64,000 nucleotides of DNA from Leptolyngbya sp. SIO1E4 (GCA_010672825.2 JAAHFU020000001.1:2170001-2234000), one strand, 5' to 3'. Shown: positions 7,530 through 16,384, counted from the first letter of the stretch. Made by a program: numbers and translations. The notes: generated from the sequence alone by a model not told the origin.

Positions 7530-9830
7530 ATGCAGGTTGAACAGCCGATTGTGAAGGACTTGGTGTTTGTGGGGGGTGGTCACACCCATGCGATCGTGTT
7601 GCGCAAATTTGGCATGAAGCCTTTGCCAGGGGTTCGTCTTACCCTGATTACTAATCTGGTGGATACGCCCTATTCCGGGATGCTGCCGTGCCATATTTCT
7701 GGCCTGTATGATTTTGATGCCTCCCACATTGATCTTCGCCCGCTAAGTCGCTTTGCCCAGTGCCAACTGCTGATGGATAGCGCTGTGGACATTGATGTTG
7801 ACAATCAACGGGTGATTTGCGCCCACCATCCGCCTGTGGCTTACGATGTCCTCTCTATTGACATTGGCAGCACCCCAGCAACCGTCGATGTTCCGGGTGC
7901 TGCAGACCTCTCAATTCCCGCAAAACCGGTCCCTAATTTGCTAAAAGCGTGGAATCAGTTTCTAGACGAAGTGCGGCAGTCACCGCCAGGGCCGATCGCG
8001 ATCTCAGTGGTCGGTGGCGGCGTTGGGGGGGTAGAGCTGACCCTGAACATGCAAATACGGCTATGGCATTTGCTAGATGAGCTGGGGCGATCGCGCCAAG
8101 ACCTGTCTATTCATCTTTTCCACCGAGGGGCAGAGATTGCCAATGGTCGCAACCGGAGCACCCGGAGACTCTTAACCCGTCGATTTGTGGAACGGGGCAT
8201 TCATCTGCATTTACAGGAATCGGTGTGTGCTGTGGAAGCAACGCCAGAAAATCAACGCGTTGTGCGATGTGAATCGGGTCTTAAAACGGTGTGCGCTCGC
8301 GTTTTTTGGGTCACCAATGCTTCAGCCCCCTCGTGGATTCGGAATACGGGGTTGGCTACCGATGAGGCGGGGTTCATGCTGGTAGAAGACACCCTGCAAA
8401 GCTGCTCCCATCCCAACATCTTTGCGGCGGGGGATGTTGCCACTATGAAACATCATTTCCGCCCTAAAGCAGGCGTCTTCGCGGTGCGGCAAGGGCCACC
8501 GCTTTTCCATAACCTGCAGGCCGCTGTACAAGATCAGCCCCTGATTCCCTTTCGACCTCAAAAGCAGTATCTCAACATCATTGATACCGGAGGCGGCAGT
8601 GCGATCGCCTCTCGGGGGCCGTTCACCGTTGAATCTAAGCTCATGCGGGCCTGGAAAGATCGCATTGATCGCACATTCATGGGCCTATTCTCAGACTTTC
8701 CTGAAATGGCCCCTGCCCGTCAGCAAGTGACGCCTCGCTCAGGTCTCCCCGATGCTGCGATACCGGCCATGTACTGTGCTGGGTGTGGCTCTAAAGTCGG
8801 CAGCGATGTCCTCACTCAGACTTGGCAGCGTCTGCAAACGACAGAGTCGGCTAATGCCGTCAACCCCGGGAACGTTCCCAAGAGCATCGTACTTGGGTTG
8901 AACGCCCTGGATGATGCAGCAGTGGTCAAGGTTCCTGCTGGGAAGCTGATGGTGCATACTGTGGACTTCTTTCGCGCCCTGGTGAATGACCCCTTTGTGT
9001 TTGCCCAGATTGTGGTGAAGCACTGTTTGAATGACCTGTATGCCATGGGGGCCACCCCGCACACTGCATTAGCGATCGCCACGCTACCCCATGCCGTTGC
9101 AGACAAGCAAGCCGAAACCCTGTTTCACTTACTATCAGGGGTGCAAAAAGCCTTACTCCACACCCAAACGGCGCTGGTTGGGGGGCACACCACTGAAGGG
9201 GCGGAACTGGCTTTGGGCTTAGCCTGTAATGGGCTGGTTTCCCCTGAAGCGATCCTGCGTAAGCAGGGTATGCAAGTGGGTGACGCGCTCATCTTGACCC
9301 AACCTCTCGGTACCGGCACGCTGTTTGCTGCAGACATGCGTAAGGTCGCAAAAGGGCGCTGGATTGAGAATGCCATCAGCCACATGATTCAACCCAGCGA
9401 GGCGGCGATAAGGTGTTTCCAGCAGCATGGTGTCACAGCCTGCACGGATATTACTGGGTTTGGGCTGCTCGGCCACCTGCTAGAAATGATCCAGGCATCT
9501 CGCGTGGCTGTGGCGCTCGATCTACAGAACTTACCCGTCCTTTTTGGAGCGCAGGAGACCTTGCAGCGAGGCATTGTCAGTTCTTTGCAGGCTCAGAATG
9601 GGCAGGCGGCGCGGGCTCTCAAAAATGCCACATCCTATGCTCACCACCCTGACTATCCCATTCTGTTTGATCCTCAAACTGCAGGGGGGTTGTTGGCCAG
9701 CGTACCGGGCGATCGCGCGGCTGACTGTGTGACCCAACTGCGGGTATTGGGGTATACCACCAGCACCTGTATCGGAGAAGTCGTCGCCCTGGCAGGGCCA
9801 GAGCCGCCCGTTACAATCAGGAAATGGTAA
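7530..9830 (+). CDS. selD: selenide, water dikinase fused to an FAD/NAD(P) oxidoreductase
   Basis: 766 residues from the ATG at 7530; an upstream in-frame TTG is less likely. Residues about 1-400 are a type II NADH-dehydrogenase-like oxidoreductase: FAD-binding VGGGHTHAIVL, second dinucleotide site SVVGGGVGGVEL, and NIFAAGDVATM. Residues about 410-766 are SelD, which makes selenophosphate from selenide and ATP. The active site reads YCAGCGSK, with Cys419 and Lys422 at the positions occupied by Cys/Sec and Lys in SelD enzymes. This is a Cys form, not a selenoprotein. The fusion occurs in cyanobacteria and some other bacteria; the oxidoreductase half may supply reduced selenium (inference). The stop overlaps the start of mnmH. 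Confidence 0.9.
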   Translation: MQVEQPIVKDLVFVGGGHTHAIVLRKFGMKPLPGVRLTLITNLVDTPYSGMLPCHISGLYDFDASHIDLRPLSRFAQCQLLMDSAVDIDVDNQRVICAHHPPVAYDVLSIDIGSTPATVDVPGAADLSIPAKPVPNLLKAWNQFLDEVRQSPPGPIAISVVGGGVGGVELTLNMQIRLWHLLDELGRSRQDLSIHLFHRGAEIANGRNRSTRRLLTRRFVERGIHLHLQESVCAVEATPENQRVVRCESGLKTVCARVFWVTNASAPSWIRNTGLATDEAGFMLVEDTLQSCSHPNIFAAGDVATMKHHFRPKAGVFAVRQGPPLFHNLQAAVQDQPLIPFRPQKQYLNIIDTGGGSAIASRGPFTVESKLMRAWKDRIDRTFMGLFSDFPEMAPARQQVTPRSGLPDAAIPAMYCAGCGSKVGSDVLTQTWQRLQTTESANAVNPGNVPKSIVLGLNALDDAAVVKVPAGKLMVHTVDFFRALVNDPFVFAQIVVKHCLNDLYAMGATPHTALAIATLPHAVADKQAETLFHLLSGVQKALLHTQTALVGGHTTEGAELALGLACNGLVSPEAILRKQGMQVGDALILTQPLGTGTLFAADMRKVAKGRWIENAISHMIQPSEAAIRCFQQHGVTACTDITGFGLLGHLLEMIQASRVAVALDLQNLPVLFGAQETLQRGIVSSLQAQNGQAARALKNATSYAHHPDYPILFDPQTAGGLLASVPGDRAADCVTQLRVLGYTTSTCIGEVVALAGPEPPVTIRKW

Positions 9831-10864
9831 AAACGGTTGCAATTCAAGATTTCCTGATGGCAGCAGGGCCTATTCTAGATGTCCGCAGTCCAGGAGAATA
9901 TAGCCATGGCCATATCCCAGCCGCTATCAGTTTTCCCCTGTTCAATGACGAAGAGCGGGCACAGGTGGGGATTTGCTATCAGCAGCAGGGACGAGATGCT
10001 GCAGTAGAACTGGGGTTTGATCTCTTAGGGCCAAAGTTAGGAGCCATGGTGAGGAAAGCCCAGGCGATCGCCCCCGAAAAAATGGTGCGAGTGCACTGTT
10101 GGCGCGGGGGAATGCGCAGCGGCGGCGTTGCCTGGGGGTTGCAGATGGCGGGCTTCCAGGTCATGACGCTGGAAGGGGGGTATAAATCTTTTCGGCGCTG
10201 GGTGCGCCAGGTGGTCAGCACGCCTCGTAACTTGATTGTGTTAGGGGGTATGACGGGAACCGGTAAAACCCACATTCTCCACGCCTTGAAGCAACAGGGC
10301 GAGCCAACTCTGGATTTAGAAGCCCTGGCTAACCATCGTGGCAGCAGCTTTGGCAGCCTCGATATGCCCCCTCAGCCCAGTACCGAGCATTTTGAAAATT
10401 TAATTAGCGATCGCCTGATTCAGCTTGATCCTCGACGGCCGGTTTGGGTCGAGGCCGAAAGCCGTGGCGTAGGCACCTGCCGGATTCCTGCTGAATTCTT
10501 TCAGCAAATGGAGGCCGCACCCACGTTGGAAATTGTGCGTCCTCTGGAGGAAAGGCTAGAGATTTTGCTCGAGATGTATGGGCAGACTGATCGGGCTGCC
10601 CTCATTCAAGCTACAGAACGTATTCGTAAACGGTTAGGCGGCCAACGCACCCAAGCGGCAGTCGAGTCGATTCGCAACGAACGCCCCCACGAGGTCTGCA
10701 AAATTCTGCTGGACTATTACGATCGCACCTATCGCTATGGCCTAGAGCAACGCAACCAGGTGATTCCTCAAATAGATGTGGCGGGCTTATCACCTGAAGA
10801 GGCGGCGCGACTGCTGATTGCAAAAGCCCCTTTTTTAGTTTCGGCCAGTGTACCCCTGGAATAA
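9824..10864 (+). CDS. mnmH: tRNA 2-selenouridine synthase
   Basis: 346 residues; the ATG lies inside the last codons of selD (7-base overlap) behind CAGGAA. Rhodanese domain first: LDVRSPGEYSHGHI and the active Cys in VHCWRGGMRSGG near residue 90. A P-loop domain follows: GGMTGTGKTH near residue 145, then NHRGSSFGSL. This is the MnmH/SelU/YbbB architecture, which replaces sulphur by selenium in the wobble 2-thiouridine of Lys, Glu and Gln tRNAs using selenophosphate. Pairing with selD, with no selA, selB or Sec tRNA in sight, suggests selenium here is used for tRNA modification. Confidence 0.93.
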   Translation: MVKTVAIQDFLMAAGPILDVRSPGEYSHGHIPAAISFPLFNDEERAQVGICYQQQGRDAAVELGFDLLGPKLGAMVRKAQAIAPEKMVRVHCWRGGMRSGGVAWGLQMAGFQVMTLEGGYKSFRRWVRQVVSTPRNLIVLGGMTGTGKTHILHALKQQGEPTLDLEALANHRGSSFGSLDMPPQPSTEHFENLISDRLIQLDPRRPVWVEAESRGVGTCRIPAEFFQQMEAAPTLEIVRPLEERLEILLEMYGQTDRAALIQATERIRKRLGGQRTQAAVESIRNERPHEVCKILLDYYDRTYRYGLEQRNQVIPQIDVAGLSPEEAARLLIAKAPFLVSASVPLE

Positions 10865-10901
10865 AGCGGGACGCGGGGAATAGCCTGAGGCTATGAGATG
10901 A

Positions 10902-11306
10902 TCACGCCCCCGCGAGTTTAACCTGTGTTGCATCCAGGTCAGTCCGATACTGCCAAGTTTGTTGACCATCGGTTACCGTAATTGCCCAGCCAGGCGTGAT
11001 GATCTGTGCACAGAGGACATCTGGGGTCGCGATACCGAGACAAGCATCTGGCCAGTCGGCGGCCTCGACTGAAACAATCTGTAACTGATCTGAGGGGAGA
11101 TTTTGCTGCTCTCCAACAGCATTCAACACAACCTGTTGCAATTCAACCGATAGCGTTTCTTCAGGCATGGCGGTGACCTCCGCTTGAATGGGCTCAGTTT
11201 GAATGGGCTCAGCATTGTCTGACTCCGTGACTGGCTCGCTTTCGACGCCGCCACATCCTGCAACCAGGGCGAGTGCAAGCAACATGATGATCACAGGTTG
11301 TTTCAT
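10902..11306 (-). CDS. small exported lipoprotein, unknown function
   Basis: 134 residues from MKQPVIIM, preferred because GGAGG lies 5 bases upstream of this ATG and actually overlaps the alternative upstream start. Signal peptide with lipobox LVAGC. A short Glu/Pro/Thr linker precedes a domain containing VVLNAVGEQQN and WPDACLGIATPDVLCAQ, with two cysteines that may pair, and GWAITVTDGQQTWQYRTD at the end. Similar small domains occur in cyanobacterial exported proteins. Convergent with mnmH. Confidence 0.7.
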   Translation of the reverse strand: MKQPVIIMLLALALVAGCGGVESEPVTESDNAEPIQTEPIQAEVTAMPEETLSVELQQVVLNAVGEQQNLPSDQLQIVSVEAADWPDACLGIATPDVLCAQIITPGWAITVTDGQQTWQYRTDLDATQVKLAGA

Positions 11307-11441
11307 GTGGGCCTCCATTCACAACCAATTCAGATATCTATCCAGTAGACTAAAGCTATCTATAAATGCATCTACAAATCAAAATTAAGAGCCTTAGGCG
11401 TTTAGAAGATCTTAGCTGTACTTACACGTTAGCACTGCCTT

Positions 11442-13241
11442 ATGAAGCGTCTTCCTATTACCTCTATTCTTCTGGGGATCACTTTAGCGTTTCTGCTCCA
11501 TTACTTTCCATCACCTGCCAGCAGCCTTGCCCAGGATGCTCAACCGACCCGTGGACAGGTTCCACTGCAGGGAGAATTTGATTCTATTGTTTTAGACTTT
11601 CACGAAACGCCTGAGGTGCTCTCGCAGTTGCCTGATGTTTTGACCGCTCTCAGCACAAATTTTAATCTAAATCCTACGCTCAATAGCGAATTTTCAGAGG
11701 CCGATAATATCTACGTGGTACCCGGCGATCGTGCTCTCCTAAAAGATTTGCAGACCTCTACTCTGGTGTCTAAAACTGAGTTTATTGAGCCGAATTACAT
11801 TTACTCCAAGGATGGATTTTCAGTCAACGACCCAGATTATGACAAGCAATGGAATTTGCGCCAAATTGAGGCAGAAAGCGCTTGGGAAAAGCGAGTCAAC
11901 GGTCAAGGTGTAACCGTCGCCATCATTGACACTGGCATTAGCCAAGGGCCGGATTTGGCTAAAACTGAATTCGTGGCGGGTTACGACTTTGTCAACGATC
12001 GCACGGATGCCTCTGATGACAACGGTCATGGTACCCATGTTGCCGGTACGATTGCCCAATCCACCAATAATGGCTACGGCGTTGCTGGAATTGCCCATGG
12101 GGCTAAGCTCATGCCCTTGAAAGTGTTGAATCGTGGTGGATCTGGCACGATTTCAGATATTGCAGAAGCCATTCGCTTTGCAGCCGATCATGGCGCCGAT
12201 GTGATCAATATGAGTCTGGGGGGTGGCGGAGAGTCGGCGCTGATGCGTGAGGCGATTGATTATGCCTATGGCAAAGGGGTTGTGATTGTCGCTGCTGCGG
12301 GTAATGAGAGTCGCAATAGCGCTTCCTATCCAGCCCTATATCCCAATGTGATTGGGGTTTCAGCCATTGGTCCTAATGGGGAAAAGGCGGTTTATTCCAA
12401 TTATGGTGAGGGTGTGGATATTGCGGCACCCGGCGGTGTGACAGGAGAACGTGAACTCGACGGCATCTTACAGGAGACGATCAACCCACGAACCAGTGGT
12501 GAGTTTCAGTTCAAGCATTTTCAAGGGACTAGCATGGCTTCTCCCCATGTGGCTGGGGTGGCTGCGCTGATCAAATCTCAGCATCCAAACATGTCCCCCG
12601 AGCAGGTTTGGGAAGTCCTTCAAGCCTCTGCTCAGTCTGTTGAGGGGGATAGACAAAATCACTTTGGTGTGGGGTATCTCAATGCCAAGCAAGCGGTTCA
12701 AGGAACATCGCCAATTCGGTTTGATTTCAGTGGCCTAAATTGGAAAGATATGGCCTTCAAACTGTCGATCTCAGCCTTGCTCAGTTGGCTGCTGATTCCC
12801 CGTGGCAGCAACTTCAATCCTTGGAATTTCACCTTCCTGTTGGGGATTGTTTTGGGCAGTATTGGGCTATTTTTCTTCAGAGCTATCTACATCGCAAACG
12901 TTCCTCATTGGCCACTCCGATTGGTCGGCAGTGCTATCCCAGAACTCGGGGGAGCCATTTGGAACAATGCCACGTTGAATCCGATATTTGCGAGCGTTCT
13001 AATCCCCTTCGGTTTGATGACGTTGTTGGTGAGTCATCGCAGCTTGAAGTGGGTGTCTTTGGGGATTGCGATTGGCATGACTGCATTTATGGTAGTTGCC
13101 ACTTTTGGCGCCCCAAGCATCCTGTGGATCGGGACAGGCCGTGTTGCTCAGATTTATCTACTCGCGAATGCTGTAATTTGTGGCATTCTCACTGCTTTAT
13201 TCTTTAGAGTTGCCCTAGACAACCAGCAGGCTAATCCCTAG
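11442..13241 (+). CDS. subtilisin-like (S8) serine protease with C-terminal membrane segments
   Basis: 599 residues. N-terminal export signal (KRLPITSILLGITLAFLL), then a propeptide-like region, then a complete S8 catalytic domain: Asp in VAIIDTGIS, His in NGHGTHVAGT, oxyanion Asn in AAAGNES and Ser in GTSMASPHVAG. From about residue 430 there are four hydrophobic segments (DMAFKLSISALLSWLLIP, FLLGIVLGSIGLFFF, LIPFGLMTLLV and VSLGIAIGMTAFMVV onward), so the protease is probably exported but membrane-anchored at its C-terminus. Catalytic residues are intact. Substrate unknown; no partner genes adjacent. Confidence 0.9.
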   Translation: MKRLPITSILLGITLAFLLHYFPSPASSLAQDAQPTRGQVPLQGEFDSIVLDFHETPEVLSQLPDVLTALSTNFNLNPTLNSEFSEADNIYVVPGDRALLKDLQTSTLVSKTEFIEPNYIYSKDGFSVNDPDYDKQWNLRQIEAESAWEKRVNGQGVTVAIIDTGISQGPDLAKTEFVAGYDFVNDRTDASDDNGHGTHVAGTIAQSTNNGYGVAGIAHGAKLMPLKVLNRGGSGTISDIAEAIRFAADHGADVINMSLGGGGESALMREAIDYAYGKGVVIVAAAGNESRNSASYPALYPNVIGVSAIGPNGEKAVYSNYGEGVDIAAPGGVTGERELDGILQETINPRTSGEFQFKHFQGTSMASPHVAGVAALIKSQHPNMSPEQVWEVLQASAQSVEGDRQNHFGVGYLNAKQAVQGTSPIRFDFSGLNWKDMAFKLSISALLSWLLIPRGSNFNPWNFTFLLGIVLGSIGLFFFRAIYIANVPHWPLRLVGSAIPELGGAIWNNATLNPIFASVLIPFGLMTLLVSHRSLKWVSLGIAIGMTAFMVVATFGAPSILWIGTGRVAQIYLLANAVICGILTALFFRVALDNQQANP

Positions 13242-13254
13242 TGCTCACCCACAG

Positions 13255-13354
13255 AGCTTTGTTCAGTGGAAGTACACCTGGGTTAAGACAGGGGCTAGGG
13301 TATGGGGTCTAAGGTGTACTGTATCCACATGCAAACCGCATGCAAACCGCTATA
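13255..13354 (+). repeat. family A miniature element, copy A2
   Basis: Contains cagtggaagtacacctggg, the ggggctagggtatgggg block and the gcaaaccgctata terminus; the last 12 bases (gcatgcaaacc) are locally duplicated. Lies just after the subtilase stop. Confidence 0.6.
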
Positions 13355-13399
13355 TTTGCCCCAAAAACCCGATTTGAAGACTGGATGGCAGTCTTGTTC

Positions 13400-13447
13400 T
13401 GATTGGACTGATGCCTGATCGGACTGATGCCTGATCGGACTGATGAT
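13400..13447 (+). repeat. 16-bp tandem repeat, three units
   Basis: Units tgattggactgatgcc, tgatcggactgatgcc and tgatcggactgatgat follow each other without gaps in the spacer between the subtilase and the Crp-type regulator. Role unknown. Confidence 0.7.
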
Positions 13448-13489
13448 GATTATGGGGCAAAAATCTTGCTCATCGGCTTAATCATTGAC

Positions 13490-14077
13490 TCAATAGATCC
13501 AGCTGATGTCACTGCTTTGCAAAAGAATGAATCGACCGCGATCGCGAATAACTTGGTTCTCTTGTTCAAGCCAGAGCAGCAAACGCATCACCGAAATGCG
13601 TGATACCCCAATTGCCTCCGAAATTTCCTGATCTGTTAATTGCAGATCAATCAACCAGCCCTGCTCAATCTTGTGGCCAAACTTTTGAGCCAGCCATCGT
13701 AAAAACCTTTTCAATCGCTCCAGCACAGATTGAGTCCGGAAGATACAGTGCAGTTCTTCCACTTGCTGCAAATGTATGAATACCGCTTCCAGCGATTGAT
13801 CCCATATGTTGGTCGGTAAAGCGCTAATCTTCACGTCTGTTAAGCACTCGATTTCGTAAGGGCATAGCCGCGATAGAGGCTGACCCACAACATCCCCCAC
13901 ACGCCAGTACCCTAAAACAATTAACGTTCCCTCTGCATGCCAGGTAAAGGTGCGTACAACGCCTTGTTCAATTCTCCACAATACATCTGATCGCAAAGGA
14001 ATTGCACTACGGATTGGGAAGTGCTGGGTTGTGGATTGATCTGGCAGTTGATCTGGCAACTTTTTCGTAAGTGTCAC
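13490..14077 (-). CDS. Crp/Fnr family transcriptional regulator
   Basis: 195 residues from a GTG at 14077, chosen because GGGAGG lies six bases upstream and the start overlaps the stop of the previous small ORF (GTGA). The N-terminal half is a degenerate cyclic-nucleotide-binding-type beta-roll (VLWRIEQGVVRTFTW, LIVLGYWRVGDVVG); a coiled helix follows; the C-terminus has a winged helix with LTDQEISEAIGVSRISVMRL as recognition element. No Fe-S cysteine cluster. It is the last gene of the set led by the divergent psbA, so it may respond to the same signal and control it. Ligand unknown. Confidence 0.85.
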   Translation of the reverse strand: MTLTKKLPDQLPDQSTTQHFPIRSAIPLRSDVLWRIEQGVVRTFTWHAEGTLIVLGYWRVGDVVGQPLSRLCPYEIECLTDVKISALPTNIWDQSLEAVFIHLQQVEELHCIFRTQSVLERLKRFLRWLAQKFGHKIEQGWLIDLQLTDQEISEAIGVSRISVMRLLLWLEQENQVIRDRGRFILLQSSDISWIY

Positions 14078-14259
14078 CCAAGACCTCCCTGAATACTCGA
14101 AGAGCTGGATACTAAAAACATCACAATCATTAAGCAAGAAACAAATACAATCGCGATCAGACTCAGCAAAAGATAGAGGAGTTTTTGCAATCGCTTTGGA
14201 AAATGTACAACATTGACTCTGGATTCAGAAACAACGCTTTTTAGCTTGAGAATAGTCAT
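14074..14259 (-). CDS. small single-pass membrane protein in the rogue psbA gene set
   Basis: 61 residues: a basic N-terminus (KLKSVVSESRVNVVHFPKR), one long hydrophobic helix (LLYLLLSLIAIVFVSCLMIV) and a Ser-rich tail with SSSSSIQGG. The ATG overlaps the TGA of the gene before it (ATGA) and its TGA overlaps the GTG of the Crp regulator (GTGA), so it sits in a run of coupled ORFs. Layout (cytosolic N-term, one TM, short tail) is loosely like small PSII subunits such as PsbH, but identity cannot be shown. Confidence 0.5.
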   Translation of the reverse strand: MTILKLKSVVSESRVNVVHFPKRLQKLLYLLLSLIAIVFVSCLMIVMFLVSSSSSIQGGLG

Positions 14260-14462
14260 ATAGAATTATCGAATTTCTGATCAACCAGCAGGATGACTAA
14301 AGTCAGTAATGATGCTAGAAAGGCACTCAAAATGCTTGTCCAAACTAGAAGATGACCATCCAAAATAGACGATGTGCCCCAGTTAAAGTGATGAACGCCT
14401 GTGGGGAATGAGGATATGAAACGGAGTTGGTTCAGCGCAGAATTGAGAAAAGTTGCCAGCAT
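14256..14462 (-). CDS. small membrane protein in the rogue psbA gene set
   Basis: 68 residues from the second of two adjacent ATGs (14462), which has better spacing from AAGGTGA. Soluble first half (SALNQLRFISSFPTGVHHFN), then one membrane helix (LLVWTSILSAFLASLLTLVI) and a short charged end. It directly abuts the ORF before it and overlaps the next by four bases. No family recognised; single-TM size and position beside a D1 gene make a photosystem II accessory role possible, but that is inference. Confidence 0.45.
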   Translation of the reverse strand: MLATFLNSALNQLRFISSFPTGVHHFNWGTSSILDGHLLVWTSILSAFLASLLTLVILLVDQKFDNSI

Positions 14463-14465
14463 CAT

Positions 14466-14657
14466 TCACCTTGAGTTTTGAAAATTTCTAAAGCAGTTGA
14501 GACAAAGGCCAAGATCACAGGATCTATCTGCATTAAGGTGCTTTAGATACCTGGGCTGCCCTCTATCGAGACTTTCATGCATCCTTTTGTTCTTTGTGAT
14601 GGCTTGAGAAAATAGGGCTTGGATATTGCTGAGAGGAACAATAGAAGATGTTGTCAC
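14466..14657 (-). CDS. hypothetical small ORF directly after the rogue psbA
   Basis: 63 codons from a GTG preceded by AGGGCGAAG, ending three bases before the next ORF's start region. No hydrophobic segment; contains RSCDLGLCLNCF with three cysteines. Starts 42 bases after the psbA stop. Coding status is doubtful; the abutting layout is the main support. Confidence 0.3.
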   Translation of the reverse strand: MTTSSIVPLSNIQALFSQAITKNKRMHESLDRGQPRYLKHLNADRSCDLGLCLNCFRNFQNSR

Positions 14658-14699
14658 CTTCGCCCTAAAAATGAGAGTCAGTGTTCAAAGAAACCTTGA

Positions 14700-15794
14700 T
14701 CACATCACAAGAGAATCTGTAGTGATGTCGCTGGGAAGTTGCTCAGTCGCCGCTAACAAAAGTGGAAAATGGTGTGCATTTGGAGAATGCATGACCTGAG
14801 CCCCTAAATTGGCTCGATTGATAACATCTGCATAGGTTGGAACAACGCGCCCTGAACTATCCAAAATCGAGTGATTAAAGTTAAATCCATTTAGGTTAAA
14901 TGCCATGGTGCCCACGCCTAATGCGGTGCACCAAATGCATATCGTGGGAAACACGGCTAACAGCGCATGAATGGTGCCCTTGTCGCGAAATGCCAAGCTG
15001 GGGATCGTCAACCGTCCCCAAAAGCCACCATGACCAGCGAACAAATTATAGGTTTCTGCTGTTTGGCCAAATTTGTATCCCGCATTTGCTGATTCAAACT
15101 CACTCGTTTCCAGAATCAGGCTGGATGTCACCAAAGAACCATGCCAACTGCTGAGTACAGACCCCCCAAAAACACCGGCGACCCCTAACATATGGAGAGG
15201 ATGCATCAAAATATTGTGATCTGCTTGGAAGGTCATCATAAAGTGGAAGGTGCCGGTGATGCCCAAAGGTAAACCTTCTGAGAAGCTGCCTTGCCCCATG
15301 GGATAAATCAAGAAAACAGCGGTGGCAGCAGCAGCTGGCGCAGAAAATGCCACCGGAATCCAAGGGCGCATGCTCAAACGGTAGCTGAGTTCCCACATGC
15401 GACCCAGATAGCACCAAATAGCCAATAGCGCATGTAGCACAATGAGCTGATAAGGCCCGCCATTGTAGAGCCATTCCTCAATAAAATTGGCTTCCCAGAG
15501 GGGGTAAAAATGTAGGCCGATCGCTGCAGAAGTCGGAATGACGGCTGCTGTGATGATGCTATTGCCACTCAACAGCGAGCCATTGATGGGTTCACGAATC
15601 CCATCCATATCCACGGCTGGTGCCACTACAAAAGCCAGCAAAAAGCAAGTGGCCGCCACTAACCCCGTGGGAATCATCCCAACACCAAACCAACCGATAT
15701 AGATACGGTTCTGGGTACTGCTAATCCAGTCGCAAAACCTCTGCCACCCCTGGATTATCTGCAATTTTGGGCTGGCTGGAACGTCGTAGCTCAC
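14700..15794 (-). CDS. psbA: divergent 'rogue' photosystem II D1 protein
   Basis: 364 residues from a GTG at 15794 (GGAGG seven bases upstream; the TTG at 15800 is too close). Clear D1 fold: [52 protein letters not shown] and [11 protein letters not shown]. In standard D1 numbering TyrZ (Y161), H190, the P680 ligand H198 and the iron ligands H215 and H272 are kept, as are H332, H337 and A344. Mn-cluster ligands are altered: D170E, E189D, E333S, D342L. E329Q, S264A (QB pocket) and Q130M also differ. G128/R129 are retained, which argues against the chlorophyll f synthase form. It matches the rogue/sentinel class that probably cannot evolve oxygen. Confidence 0.9.
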   Translation of the reverse strand: MSYDVPASPKLQIIQGWQRFCDWISSTQNRIYIGWFGVGMIPTGLVAATCFLLAFVVAPAVDMDGIREPINGSLLSGNSIITAAVIPTSAAIGLHFYPLWEANFIEEWLYNGGPYQLIVLHALLAIWCYLGRMWELSYRLSMRPWIPVAFSAPAAAATAVFLIYPMGQGSFSEGLPLGITGTFHFMMTFQADHNILMHPLHMLGVAGVFGGSVLSSWHGSLVTSSLILETSEFESANAGYKFGQTAETYNLFAGHGGFWGRLTIPSLAFRDKGTIHALLAVFPTICIWCTALGVGTMAFNLNGFNFNHSILDSSGRVVPTYADVINRANLGAQVMHSPNAHHFPLLLAATEQLPSDITTDSLVM

Positions 15795-15814
15795 GATCAA
15801 ACCTCCTAAATTTA

Positions 15815-15853
15815 TTTCATTTTCGTTTCATTATTGTTTCATTATCATCTCAT
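15815..15853 (-). promoter_or_regulatory. 11-bp phased direct repeat upstream of rogue psbA
   Basis: On the + strand TTTCAT occurs at 15815, 15826 and 15837 and TCTCAT at 15848, exactly 11 bp apart, 21 bp before the psbA start. An 11-bp spacing of short direct repeats is typical of OmpR/PhoB-family regulator sites. The same motif set with the same phasing lies before mntA (18125-18163). Confidence 0.6.
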
Positions 15854-15937
15854 TTTTTAAAGCGGTATTACAGAAGTTAATTTCCTTTTTCGGAAGCGTT
15901 ATGGCAAAAGGTGGAATCTCTCATCTGTGGCGACACT

Positions 15938-16040
15938 TATAGCCCTATTCAGTTCAATCCAGTACATTTTGGTGAAGGCAGGGTCTAGGGTCTAGGGTTT
16001 GGGGTCTAGGGTGTACTTGATCCAAATGCACACCGCTATA
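15938..16040 (+). repeat. family A miniature element, copy A3
   Basis: 103 bp, TATAGCCCTATTCAG at one end and GCACACCGCTATA at the other, with an extra ggtctag unit inside compared with A4. Lies upstream of the rogue psbA promoter region and next to a family B copy. Confidence 0.8.
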
Positions 16041-16049
16041 AGAGAATTG

Positions 16050-16142
16050 ATAGTGCATCTGGAAGGCTAGTTAGGGCAATCGGATTTCCTGGCATCTTTA
16101 TGCAGCCAGGGTTTAATTTCTGCCTTCCGCCTTTGTCGATAT
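16050..16142 (+). repeat. family B miniature element, copy B1
   Basis: Shares gtgcat.tg, ggcaatcggatttcctgg, cttt/atgcagc and tttctgccttc blocks with copies at 30329, 45329 and 51279. Adjacent to A3. Confidence 0.65.
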
Positions 16143-16190
16143 GAGTTGCTTCAACACAAATGTGTAATGCAATACATGATTCAAGCTATG

Positions 16191-16218
16191 AAAAAAGCAG
16201 TAGCGACTCGCCACTGCT
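16191..16218 (-). terminator. rho-independent terminator of the mntAB operon
   Basis: On the minus strand AGCAGTGGCG, loop AGT, CGCTACTGCT, then TTTTTT: a ten-position stem with one mismatch and a T-run. It is about 170 bp past the permease stop. Confidence 0.75.
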
Positions 16219-16384
16219 CAATAGATATTGTCTTGACAAGGAAGGCGACGACTTAAGGTTCACTTTCTAGTGTGAGAAAGTCCTCAAATCCCCTGATATC
16301 TTGAGGTTCTAGGAATGGGCTTTCCGAAGTAGCCTACATTTTTAGGTGCAGGCAAAAGTGTTCAATTTGTGTCATTTTTTAGGG

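Noticed and set aside
7530-9830. SelD as a selenoprotein with in-frame UGA
   Set aside because: The active-site codons are plain Cys (tgt) and the frame has no internal stop.
14700-15794. Chlorophyll f synthase (ChlF, far-red psbA4)
   Set aside because: Standard positions 128/129 are Gly-Arg rather than the Gln-Asp pair reported for ChlF, and no rfp regulators or far-red paralogues are adjacent.
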